From assembly GCF_014356525.2 (NCBI RefSeq), contig NC_052510.1, positions 13,254,778 to 13,318,777 on the forward strand: 64,000 nt of DNA, read 5' to 3'. Below are positions 1-22,239 of this stretch, in pieces; within the stretch, counting starts at the first letter, position 1; every line of letters begins with the position of its first letter. This stretch comes from Nilaparvata lugens. Lineage: Eukaryota; Arthropoda; Insecta; Hemiptera; Delphacidae. Under the pieces are notes generated by a model. That model was given only the letters and a program-made list of their open reading frames with translations. It had not been told where the DNA came from and ran no database searches. A program made the translations under genes and the position numbers.

Positions 1-1340
1 ATATTCAGCTCACTCGACCTACGGATGGGATACTGGCAGGTACTACTCGCACCCCAGTCTCGACCTTACACGGTCTTCACCACTCCCTACGGCGAAAAGC
101 TACAATTTAAGGTCATGCCTTTCAGCCTACAAAATGCACCCAGCTGCTTCCAATCCATGATGAACAAGGTACTGAGTGGATACGTCGACAAGTTCTGCTA
201 CGCTTATCTCGACGACATCATTGTGTACTCGGATACCTGGGAAGAACACTTACTCCACTTAGCCAAAGTGTTTGAACGGTTAAATCTATACAATCTCTCT
301 GTCTCAGCAGCAAAATGCCAGATCGGCCGCAAGCAACTTGAATACCTCGGTCACATAATCACCTCTGAGGGCAACCAAGCAAAACCACAGGCTATCCTAG
401 CTGTGACTTCTGCCCAACCACCCACCACCAGAAAGAAACTGCGAGAATTTCTCGGAGTAGTCGGCTGGCTACGAGAATTTTTACCCAATGCCGCTGACGT
501 TTGTGCGCCTCTGTCTGAGCTACTTAGCACGAAGACACGATGGAAATGGTCACCAACAGAAGAGACAGCTTTCCGCCGCCTACAAGCATTGACCGCCAAC
601 ATCCCACCACTCTGTCGACCAGATTTCTCCAAGACCTTCATCCTACAGACAGACGCCAGCAAAGTCGGTATAGGGGCTGTCCTATACCAAGAAATCAACA
701 ATGACCATAAGGTGATCGCATACGCCAGTGCCAAGCTGAACCACACGGAACAACAGTATCACAGTAACAAACAAGAGTGCCTTGCAGTTGTCTGGGCAAT
801 AAAGCAATATCGCCCTTACCTGGAAGGCAGGCCATTTATACTCCGTACCAACAATAAGGTGATTACCTGGTTACAAACTGCAAAGGACAGCCGCGCCAAA
901 CTCACTCGATGGGCCCTGCTCCTACAAGAATTTGACTTCACCCTAGAACACTGCCCGGGTAAAGAGAATCAGTTCGCCGACACACTGTCACGGCAACCCG
1001 ACAACGAAAAAGTTGAGAAGACCAGTCAACAACTAGAACGAACCATGCCTCCCGACATCCTGCCAGTCACCAGTGAACCTGCTACGCTAGCAAGCATTGC
1101 AACCAAAACTGAACTGTTAGAAGAGATTCGGAAAGCACAGGCCACAGACGACCAGATCAACGCGCAGGTGCAACGATGGATGGAGATCTAACCCCGACCG
1201 TTGGAGGATCAACCGGGAACTGATCAAGTATTCCTCACCAGTTACCGCCTACACAACCGACTCTGGGAGAAGAAGACATGCAATGGTTGGCGAATAGTCA
1301 TACCGCCCAACTTTCGCACCCGGCTACTGTTCCGCTATCA
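1..1340 (+). pseudogene. Ty3/gypsy-type pol fragment (RT, RNase H, start of integrase)
   Basis: The reading frame is open from the window edge. It shows reverse transcriptase (FTTPYGEKLQFKVMPFSLQN, then the catalytic YLDD near codon 68), the connection GWLREFLP, and an RNase H domain (TDASKVGIGAVLYQE, later LTRWALLLQEFDF and ENQFADTLSR). A TAA at 1189-1191 interrupts the frame; the same frame then continues into an integrase-type zinc-finger start (YRLHNRLW, GWRIVIPPNFRTRLLFRYH). The integrase core and C-terminus are absent: coding stops at about 1340, where an LTR-like block begins. The element is therefore internally deleted and non-autonomous. Its GC content is far above the flanks. The retroelement assignment is firm; clade within Ty3/gypsy is not resolved. 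Confidence 0.9.
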
Positions 1341-1430
1341 TGTTAGGGGAGACCCTTCTGGTCTTATTTCTGTAATTATTGACCACAACCCACCTGTTGG
1401 GGGAGACCCTTCTGGTCTCACTTCTGTAAA
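1341..1430 (+). repeat. 54-bp-period direct repeat at start of LTR-like block
   Basis: Two copies of a segment of about 35 bases, starting TGTTAGGGGAGACCC at 1341 and TGTTGGGGGAGACCC at 1395, lie 54 bases apart. Both continue as CTTCTGGTCT and then CTTCTGTAA or a close variant. An AATAAA occurs at about 1490, downstream of both. Confidence 0.8.
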
Positions 1431-1665
1431 ATTATCGCCCAATAGCACTTTTGTATATTTTGTAAACATTGTATCTTGTTTTTTGCAATCAATAAATTCT
1501 CGCCGTGGCTACCTCAAACGGGGGGGGAATTGATACCTCCCTCGCGTTCGCTACCTTTCAGCCTGCCGCTCTGCTCTGCTCCCCACGCCACGCATCAACC
1601 AAATGAGTGGTTGACCCACCCGCCACCAGGGTGCGCCTCAGTCGCCGCCACCCGTTCCTGCGTTT

Positions 1666-1730
1666 CTATTGGCCGAGCACCGCCGGCCAATAGCAGCGCA
1701 GGTGAACTCAGGGACTGTGAATAAAAGGGG
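1666..1730 (+). promoter_or_regulatory. Paired CCAAT boxes and TATA box
   Basis: CTATTGGCCG (1666-1675) and CGGCCAATAG (1684-1693) form a perfect 10-base dyad presenting one CCAAT box on each strand. GAATAAAAGGGG (TATA-like, about 1719-1730) follows 26 bases later. Transcription would be expected to start near 1750. Two CCAAT boxes ahead of a TATA box are typical of strong pol II promoters, including LTR U3 regions and histone genes; use in this genome is inferred. Confidence 0.6.
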
Positions 1731-1937
1731 GCTACTCAGCTACCCTCGATAGCACTTGCTCACTAGCAGCCTTCCACTGAAGAGCCAGAAGAGACCACCA
1801 GCCGAGACCACTACCAGAGACCACTACCAGCCGAGACCACTACCGAGACCAGGAGCAGAGCAGCGAGCAGGCCAATGAGGGAACCACGGCGAGACTAACT
1901 GCAACCTGAGGTGTCTTCCTTGTCTACTACCCAGCCG

Positions 1938-2402
1938 ATGCCTAGGAGGAACCAAGCCGGCCGCCGAATCCAGAAGAGGAGGGCCCTACGTCGGCTTCGC
2001 CAGGTGGAGGAGAGGCTGAGGCTGTACACTGCCGCGCCAGCTGCGCCCCAAGACTTAGCGCCCCAGCCTAACAACTGGCGCGCGGTTCTGGATGCGCGGG
2101 TTGGGTGCCGAACCGACATCGGAGTGTGTGCAGTGGAAGCCTACGACCCTGCCTGCCCGGGGTTTGACCGAAGGCCCCTTCTAAACGAGGAAGTGATCGA
2201 GGAGGTCCTCCCGGCGGAGATTCGGCACGACCTCTGGCTAGTAGATCACCCGGTCAGCCCTCTCCGTAGCCCGGGTAAACCAGAGTGGAGACTGCGAACC
2301 ATTGACTTGAGCCCCTGCCGGCCTGCTCTCGCACCAGACGGACCTGCCCGGGACCCTCGCGCAGCGTGGTATCGCGCCAGTCGACGACTACTAAACATCT
2401 AG
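1938..2402 (+). CDS. Unrecognised 154-residue protein with arginine-rich N-terminus, inside LTR-like block
   Basis: The first in-frame ATG is at 1938 (context GCCGATGC); an open frame without ATG extends back to 1911, and an out-of-frame ATG lies at about 1874. The N-terminus is strongly basic (MPRRNQAGRRIQKRRALRR), resembling a nuclear-localising or nucleic-acid-binding tail. The rest is acidic and proline-rich, with no domain I recognise. The stop TAG at 2400-2402 is only 8 bases before the first of three histone-type stem-loops. A leader of repeated GAGACCACTACCAG-like units (about 1793-1850) precedes it. It may be a retroelement accessory ORF or a captured cellular fragment, or be open by chance in GC-rich DNA. 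Its sequence is not a core histone. Confidence 0.4.
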   Translation: MPRRNQAGRRIQKRRALRRLRQVEERLRLYTAAPAAPQDLAPQPNNWRAVLDARVGCRTDIGVCAVEAYDPACPGFDRRPLLNEEVIEEVLPAEIRHDLWLVDHPVSPLRSPGKPEWRLRTIDLSPCRPALAPDGPARDPRAAWYRASRRLLNI

Positions 2403-2410
2403 CCTGCCTT

Positions 2411-2495
2411 GGTCCCTTTTCAGGGCCACCAGCAACAATCTTGGTCCCTTTTCAGGGCCACCAGCAACAAACTTGGCCCTTTTCAGGGCCACCAG
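2411..2495 (+). repeat. Three tandem histone-mRNA-type stem-loops
   Basis: Three copies start at 2411, 2443 and 2475, a 32-base period. Copy 3 (2475-2490, GGCCCTTTTCAGGGCC followed by ACC) folds into a 6-bp stem with a TTTC loop and matches the histone 3' stem-loop consensus GGYYYUHHUHARRRCC at every position. Copies 1 and 2 carry one extra base on the 5' arm (GGTCCCTTTTCAGGGCC), leaving a shorter or mismatched stem. All are followed by ACCAG. No clear U7-type downstream element was identified; a run of T follows. Confidence 0.8.
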
Positions 2496-2675
2496 AAGCC
2501 ATTTTTTTTCAGACAGTGGTAACAAACCCCTCGCTCGACCCGACTGACTAGCCCAATTGATGAACGAGCCACACCTTCCGCCATATCAACTTTTAATTGA
2601 TAAAAGCATTGGAGGATGAGTGATTGCCGTTGAAATGCTCATTAAACTCACGTATCGAAAAGAAACAACATTTAT

Positions 2676-3115
2676 TTAGCTCTTTTTTAATTCACTTCTA
2701 AATTTTTTGAATTCTAAAATGTTTTTATGTTCAGGCAAGGCATTGTAAAGACTGATACCCGAACTCCTAGCCCCTCTAGCGAAAAGAGTAGTTCGATGAT
2801 GATCATCTCTAAGATGATGGCGTCTCCTTGTTTCGTATAAATGTATTGCCAATCCTCTTGTCATATTGCTCTCATTTTTCTTAATTAAGGAGATACATTC
2901 ATAAATGAAAAGGCTGGGAAGAAGAAGAATTCCCAGCTCCTTGAAGAATGGCCGGCAGCTTGTTCTCACTGTTTCACCTACCATAACTCTAATGGCCCAC
3001 TTTTGAACTCTAAATATTTGAATGGATTCTGAAGTGATATATGGCCACTCCATATAAGGAGAATAAAACAATGCATGGTAGACGCTTTTCAAATTCTGAA
3101 TATTAAACAGACCTA
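2676..3115 (-). pseudogene. LINE reverse transcriptase C-terminal relic
   Basis: The minus-strand frame reads LKSVYHALFYSPYMEWPYIT, then IFRVQKWAIRVMVGE, CRPFFKELGILLLPSLFIYE and an ISLYNALPE tail. This is the conserved post-RT region of Jockey/CR1-like non-LTR elements (YYGLFHSHLRYGI..W, LQKRAIRI, CRPLFKKL.I..LPSLYIYE). It is 5'-truncated and lies next to a foldback element. It has no endonuclease or catalytic RT core, so it is a dead fragment. Confidence 0.8.
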
Positions 3116-3124
3116 TAAGGCTAG

Positions 3125-3305
3125 GCGCACATCGATTAGTCAAGACAAGACAAGACACGTTTAGTCACAATACTTCACATTGCTGCTTATGACGCAACTC
3201 ACACTGATTAGTCATTGCAATCAGACATGTCTTCATAAGCAACAATGTGAAGTATTGTGACTAAACGTGACTAGTCTTGTCTTGTCTTGACTAACCGATG
3301 CACGC
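3125..3305. mobile_element. Foldback MITE, ~70-bp inverted arms
   Basis: Left arm 3125-3192 (GCGCACATCGATTAGTCAAG...) and right arm 3233-3305 (...TTGACTAACCGATGCACGC) are near-perfect inverted complements around a loop of about 40 bases. They differ by a 4-base indel in the arm. There is no coding sequence. The target duplication is not clear. Confidence 0.85.
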
Positions 3306-3384
3306 CCAGCATTACACTTCGAATTACGAAAACAGCAGAGTTCAGTCTCCTTCTCAAATAATCGATGTGAGGCGAATCTAAAAA

Positions 3385-4320
3385 GAATGCTGACACTTTG
3401 AAGTGAAACTCACTAAATTGTTAGTGTTTTTTTGTTTTGTTTTTTTTTGTAACATTTTTCGCTTCGTTTGGTATTTACAGCTTACAATTCGATAAAGTGG
3501 TTGACTTTATCTTTTTCTACGTTCTAAGAGGAATAAATAGATAATAATTTCCCCACTGTTTTGTTTTATGACCATGACAATTCAACAATATAGATTGTCT
3601 AGTATGGTGTTTAATACAAGATAATTTAATGTCCATACACTAGAACGAAAGTGAAAACATCTTGTTGGGCACGATTCGTACCTTCAAGAGTCGGCAGATG
3701 TTCATGTTGATCTGGCTATTTTAAAAATAATTTACAATAAATTACCACATTTGAAAAACATGAAAAGCTTCTCCGAAATCAGTTCGAAAAAATACATCAA
3801 AATGTGGGTTTATTACTTTTGCAATATAATAGTAGTAAAATCATACAAAACAATTTGTTTGATGAATCACAGATAACACTGTAGAATGATTACTTGATAA
3901 ATTTTGGATAAAAACTTTAATAATACATTTAGGGCCGGTTTCCGAGATAAATTGGAAAATAAAGGTTTATTTTGCTGCAACTATAATTTACAGCGACCAC
4001 GCCCCGTTTTGGAAAGCCAATTTTCTGACTCCAGCTGTTTGAAGTCTAGATCTTACCTAAATCGTGAATTCGGAAACCTGCCCTAAAAGATGCTAAAATA
4101 ACTTAGTTGTGTAAAAAGTGTGCAAAACGAAATAGAATATGAACGAACTTAGTACTTCTATTTAGTTTAGCTAAATGTATGAACGCGTGTCACTCAAAAA
4201 AATTTTCCTAACTCAATTTTAATGAATAGTATAGTACCTACCTGTTTATATTGATAAACCAGGTGTGAACTTTATTGTAAACATTAGCAAGCATTTATTC
4301 TAAACATTTTGTTGATGAAG
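3385..4320. other. Stretch with a MITE end fragment and otherwise nothing recognised
   Basis: About 3385-3425 carries an inverted copy of the end of a MITE family also seen at 4325, 55290 and 55965 (GTGAGTTTCACTTCAA, GTCAGCATTC). The remainder is AT-rich with no supportable gene or repeat. Confidence 0.4.
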
Positions 4321-4324
4321 TTGA

Positions 4325-4445
4325 GCTCGACAATGAGCTACAGTGAGATTCACTACAAACTGTCAGCAAACCTCATAAATAATAATAATGCTTCCCATTC
4401 AACCAATGCTAACTGTATGAAGTGGGATTCGAGATTGTTCCAACA
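4325..4445. mobile_element. Short MITE, imperfect inverted repeats
   Basis: A left end with GAGATTCACTACAAACTGTC and a right end with CTGTATGAAGTGGGATTC form imperfect inverted arms around an AATAATAATAAT core. End fragments of the same family lie at about 3385, 55290 and 55965. Confidence 0.55.
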
Positions 4446-4689
4446 CAAATTTCCAGCAGTCGATAAAAACTCTCAAAAATAGTCAAATAGTAGTAGTCAA
4501 TAGTGGTTTGTCAAAATAGTTTATTGATTATAGGAAAAACTCTCCTGAATAATAATAAGTCGAGAGGATAGAATAGAAATAATACGCAACATTATCAATA
4601 TTAGACATACTCAATTATTCAACATTTTAACATTTTTTTTCAATTACTTAACATTTATCAATATTAGACCCATTTGGATTTGCTTTACT

Positions 4690-4865
4690 GAATATGCATG
4701 CCAACATGAGCTCTAGGCTTGTGCATGGGTAATGAGGCGGATGATGGTGAGAGATGAATGAACCTACAGTTTTAGGTGGGTTCCGAACCACCGGGAAGCA
4801 ATTTTACAACTCATAAATCATATTCAGAGGAGTTGGCTCAAGCGGTCACCCTTCCAACGGGAGTT
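4690..4865 (-). mobile_element. tRNA-derived SINE body (reverse), beside an A-box-like head
   Basis: The reverse complement of about 4700-4795 contains CATCATCCGCCTCATTACCC and GCACAAGCCTAGAG, the body of the SINE at 33648-33885. Immediately right, GGAGTTGGCTCAAGCGGTCA (about 4829) resembles a tRNA A box in the plus orientation. No B box follows it, so this is a rearranged relic rather than a tRNA gene. Confidence 0.55.
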
Positions 4866-5189
4866 CTAGGCGCATGATTTTTAAATAAGAGATAGCTATT
4901 ATCAGAGCTGAGTCAAATCGCTCCCTCACGATTAACAACAAGGTTATAGAAATGAGTGAAATTTAAAAAAATCCTCAAGTAACCTTCTTATATAATTATT
5001 AATTCACAACATGTTTTGACGAATTATAAACATTTTCAAGCGCAGATGCAAATGTTGCTGAACATTAATTGTAGATATTTTCATGCTCAATCTTTTCCAC
5101 TTGAAATTTTTGTTTGAATTGTATCTGAAGCCTGATAATTGGGAATCTAAAATTAAACTTTGCATAGATGAGGCGGAGCTCCTGAAATT

Positions 5190-5620
5190 TTTACAGATAT
5201 GGGGCTTGTGGCAGTTGATAGAGCTTATCAATAACTATTCTAGGTGTACATTTGATAAAAATCGTTGGAGCCGTTTTCGAGAAAATCGCGAAAAACCCTG
5301 TTTTTAACATCATTTTTGCCGCCATCTTGAATTGCATTTGATCGAAATTGTTTGTGTCGGATCCTTATATTGTAAGGACCTTAAGTTCCAAATTTCAAGT
5401 CTATCCGTTGATTGGGAGATGAGATATCGTGTACACAGACACACATATACACACACACATACAGACCAATACCCAAAAAAAACACTTTTTTGGACTCAGG
5501 GGACCTTGAAACGTATAGAAATTTGAAAATTGGGGTGCCTTAATTTTTTTCGGAAAGCAATACTTTCCTTACCTAAGGTAAGGCAGTTGATAAGGGCAAG
5601 GAAAGAAAAAATTGCCTTTT
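5190..5620. repeat. Interspersed repeat with CA microsatellite
   Basis: The block contains a purine-rich segment (CGTTTTCGAGAAAATCGCG), a CA-rich microsatellite (about 5430-5465), and a segment ending CTTTCCTTACCTAAGGTAAG. There is no credible coding sequence. Its style is that of a non-autonomous DNA element, but no clean terminal repeats were found. Confidence 0.4.
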
Positions 5621-5671
5621 TCTCAAAACTTGGATTTTTGAGTTGTAGTAGTGTTGAACTAGGCCAGCGTT

Positions 5672-5900
5672 TTATTAAGCAAGAAATTATTATTTTAAAT
5701 AATTTCATAATGAATTTTCATTATTAAGATAAATATTTTGTTAATTAATTATGAATTCTACACTGCTAAAAGGCGATCTGGCAACAGAGCAAAGAGAGAG
5801 AGAGAGCTCTCTCAATTATATTTTATTAAGCAAGAAATTATAATTTTATAAAATGTCATAACGAATTTTCATAATTAAGATGAAATATTGTGTTGATTAA
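5672..5900. repeat. Tandem duplication, 150-bp period
   Basis: The segment beginning TTATTAAGCAAGAAATTA appears at 5672 and again at about 5822, followed in both by related AT-rich sequence (CATAA(T/C)GAATTTTCAT). Between the copies is a GA-rich run (about 5795-5815). Confidence 0.7.
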
Positions 5901-5962
5901 TTAGTCACATAACTTTAAACTGTGTGCATTCTGTATCTTGTTAACTGTTGATCAGCTGTTTA

Positions 5963-19087
<13,125 letters not shown>

Positions 19088-19466
19088 AACTAATGTATTA
19101 AAGTTTAAAAAATATTGTATAAAAGAATGCCACTCAAGAACTCAAATTCTTTTACAATAGATCAAATTTTTTGACTGTCAATATCAATATTTAACTTAAT
19201 CTTTGAAGGTTAAGATTATAATTTGATCTCAATTGTTAACAGAGCCTGTAAAATGTTCAATCGGGATAAGATAAATAATATAATAAATAAACGAGATCAC
19301 TGTGTTTCTCTGTAATTATTGTTCATAGCAGTTTGAACTTTGAGGCTCTTTTGAGGCTAGAATGTGTGATTTCGGATTCTGATTTCTAATCTTTCAGCTT
19401 GATTTTGGATAGTATAGGTCGATGCAATATGTCGATATTTTTGCTCCGATATCATTCGATATTGAG

Positions 19467-19474
19467 TATCGATA
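19467..19474. promoter_or_regulatory. TATCGATA (DRE-type) motif upstream of ALAD
   Basis: The palindrome TATCGATA is the binding core of the insect DREF factor, common in housekeeping promoters. It lies 380 bases upstream of the ALAD start codon. Several partial copies (GTCGATATT, TCGATATTG, CTCGATATT) surround it. Confidence 0.45.
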
Positions 19475-19629
19475 GCTGTGCACTAATGCTCGATATTTTT
19501 AATGTAGATAATACTGTATAGTATTTTCATAAAAAAAACTAGATAATACTGTAATTATCATCAATATGAAATGGATAATAATGTAATGTAATTTCTAGAT
19601 AATATTGTAGAAAAAATATCTGAGATATT

Positions 19630-20060
19630 ACGATATTAACGAGGCTGGGAACGCTTTATCCCGTCTCGATAGCGGCATTTTCGGCGACTGAGAGAGCCGA
19701 TTTCATGGAATGTCCCCCTGACTCGTGGACTGAGAGATTGGCCAACCTAAAACCAAAGAGGAAGTCTAGCTGGACCCAACGATCCCATTTCGAGGTTGCA
19801 CGGTTACCCAGAGCGAGCGACGCTACCGCACAAAGTAGAAGATTACTTACTTCTCTGTGGCTACTGCTAGTGGATCGGTTGGTAGGCTGAAGTGCCAGCA
19901 GCGTCAAATCCAGTTGTAAACTGAAGAGGAAGACAATAAAAATCCAGCAACACAATTTCGAGGTTGCGGACACCACCCTTGTCTACGTGAGGGACCCAGT
20001 TACCAAGACACTGTTCCCGATCCCGTCAATATCCTGCCAGGCAGTGTGAAAACACGGCCC
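19630..20060. repeat. GC-rich island with internal duplication
   Basis: GC is far higher than in the flanks. Two related blocks each contain GAGGAAG followed by (A/C)ATTTCGAGGTTGC (about 19760-19800 and 19925-19967), implying an internal duplication of about 165 bases. No coding frame is convincing. It could be an LTR fragment, a non-coding repeat, or ALAD upstream sequence. Confidence 0.4.
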
Positions 20061-20570
20061 CTCTTTTAGTCTCTATTCACGTTCACTATTTTCACTCACT
20101 TTATTTTAGCTCACATTATCAACCAGAACCGTCTCCCAGGCAATTAATATATAAAATATATTAATTGTTTATCAAATAATTATGTTAATTGTTGTTACTC
20201 ATTAATAAGTATGACAGTTGTAAGGCCCCTTGACAGCTTACATTATGTATTCAGGCGGTGGAACTTTCCCGCAAGGGACTCCCCACCAATAAAAGCTATA
20301 CGAATTTACTTTTTTCTACTCATTATAAGGAAGACGCAATAGAGCACCCAAAGACAAAATTCAATAATAAAAAACTTTTTTTTTAATTTTCGATCACAAA
20401 TTGTATCTACTATTAGTATGTTCCTATATTGGTGAAAACTAGATTAATTCATGCCTATACCACTGTACCAAGAGGACTCTTTTTTGTGGGAAAGTCAGTT
20501 GACTGACCAGTCAATACTGTAATACCTAAATTTCTTCCTCCAAAACACTCAATAAAATCCGAGTACAGTT
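20060..20570. other. Intergenic, nothing recognised
   Basis: Low-GC spacer between ALAD and PSMG2. No gene, RNA or repeat can be supported. Confidence 0.4.
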
Positions 20571-20571
20571 A

Positions 20572-20731
20572 GGCCCAAGCCACATTAAGCGTTTTTGCAC
20601 TGGCCACTCTCAGATTGGCTGATTATCAGCTGATTCCCGACCGCCAACCCAATCAGCTAATATCGGGGGGCTTCCTGCTCTGACGACTCGTCCGCAGCCA
20701 GTGCAAAAAATGCTACATGTGGCTTGACCCT
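20572..20731. mobile_element. MITE with CCAAGCCACAT termini
   Basis: Left end GGCCCAAGCCACATTAAGCG and right end TGCTACATGTGGCTTGACCC are inverted; inner arms GCACTGGC/GCCAGTGC also pair. A half copy sits at 43637-43722. Confidence 0.75.
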
Positions 20732-20739
20732 TTAGGTGA

Positions 20740-21200
20740 CTCAACACGCAACGGTGTGACCAATTATCCGCCTCGAGGAAATTCTAGTTTATAGGAGAAT
20801 GGAGATTTATTGGAAGAAAAATCTCCCCAGCTTTCTCCAGTTAGAATTTTCCTTGGAACCGGCCTTCGAATTTACCGCTGCAAGTGGGTACTACTCTTAC
20901 CAAAACACGTCTTTAGGAATACCGACTAGGCAAAACAATAAGTACAGAAATAAATTGAAAATGCCACTTACACTTCTCGGATAGCATTTTTCTTATTTTC
21001 TTGACTTATTTCTTTTTTCAAGTAACCACGCCTCTGCAATCAAAATAAGTTTTTTTTCAAAATAGGATAAATTTATCCAAAATTGATATTCTGAGAAATG
21101 AAATATGTCATTCAAAAAACAATATCTTAGACAATGCATCCTCACAATTCCATGAATTTATTTGTCACCAAATTTAAAATTGATCACCCCAGACATTTAG
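20740..21200. other. Intergenic, nothing recognised
   Basis: AT-rich spacer without supportable genes. A short open stretch near 20799-20984 has no recognisable content. Confidence 0.35.
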
Positions 21201-21201
21201 G

Positions 21202-21419
21202 TATAGTGAGGTCCACGTTATAATGGCAGTGGATAAAGATAGAAGAATAGCGATGCAGATTCTCTGCATTAATTAATTATATTTCTACACTGTCAAAAAC
21301 ATAATTGGCATCGTTGAGAACCTAGAAAAGGATAGTACCACCGCTTTGTCGAATGATAGACAAGGATAGCAAAACCAAAGTTGATCAAATACTGTCATTA
21401 TAACATGGATCTCACTATA
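21202..21419. mobile_element. MITE, TATAGTGAGGTCCACGTTATAA termini, copy 1
   Basis: Left TATAGTGAGGTCCACGTTAT and right ATAACATGGATCTCACTATA are inverted ends of a 218-base element beginning and ending in TATA. This is consistent with a Tc1/mariner-type TA target. Copies 2 and 3 lie at 26778 and 27259. Confidence 0.85.
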
Positions 21420-22239
21420 GGGGCTCAAATCTCAATAAGTATAAAGAAGGGGTTTTCTCGAAAGTTGTTCTATTTTGGTAATTTGACAGTTAGTATACAA
21501 ATCGAAATAAATTATAAAATATCACCAGTAAGAAGTTTCCAAAAGCGTGGTCTATGTGATCCGTATAAATATTAAAATACTAGAATGTGTAACTGCAATG
21601 TATAATATTAATGTATCTTCTTTGACTTCAACACTGAACATGGAAAATGGACATTCCATTGATTAACTTGCATAAGGCATTACTCATTCTAAATAATATT
21701 GCTAGATATTGATTTCGTTTTCAAGTTTTGAACAAGTGTTGACATCAGAGCTTTCCCGCAATAGCCTTATTAATCTGAAATAAAAAATCCGATTTCCGGA
21801 TCATTTATCAACTGGGCATTGGAGACAGCCTACTGTGGTCTATGATGGTCCTTGAAGAGACATGCAAAAATTGTATATTAGAACATTAGACATATTAGAC
21901 ACATTAGGACATATTAGGACATATTAGAACACAGCCCTTTTGTAGATGGTTGAGTGAGCAAATAAAAGCCAATTATCCATTCATCTCCATTAAATAATAT
22001 TTAATTTAATCATGTCCTATTCATCAACAGGATAATAAGTAACGATCAGTTCTATCATGTACAATGATAATAACGAATATTTCTAATAGAATTGATAATG
22101 TACGAGGATAAGAGTATCAGTACCTTGTCTAAATTGATTCAAGATTAGAATATAAGACGAAGTCTTGACTCTCTTATCAGAATACTGTACGTATTACCTT
22201 AATGAGAAATTATTATTGTGCTGATAGCTAAGTATGAAC
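21420..22239. other. Downstream flank of PSMG2, nothing recognised
   Basis: AT-rich. It includes a short run of ATTAGACATATTAGACACATT-like repeats near 21880-21920. The 3' UTR of PSMG2 should lie at its right end, but no poly(A) signal could be assigned with confidence. Confidence 0.35.

Larger units (their letters stand above)
1341..2524 (+). mobile_element. LTR-like GC-rich block of the gypsy element
   Basis: The block follows the truncated pol directly. It opens with TGTTAG and a possible end is GGTAACA at 2518-2524, giving a 5-base inverted terminus (TGTTA/TAACA). It holds a directly repeated segment starting GGGGAGACCCTTCTGGTCT, a paired-CCAAT and TATA promoter, a 154-codon ORF, and three tandem stem-loops near its right end. 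This order fits U3 (promoter), R and a short U5. The right boundary is uncertain because GC-rich sequence continues to about 2540, and no target duplication can be tested as the left end is outside the window. It could instead be an independent GC-rich unit next to the pol relic. Confidence 0.5.

Noticed and set aside
351..746. 131-codon open frame on the minus strand
   Set aside because: Antisense shadow of the gypsy pol coding region.
1895..2119. 74-codon minus-strand frame in the LTR-like block
   Set aside because: Overlaps the plus-strand ORF in GC-rich DNA and has no recognisable content.
2411..2495. A true histone gene at this site
   Set aside because: The stem-loop is histone-type but the preceding ORF shows no core or linker histone sequence.
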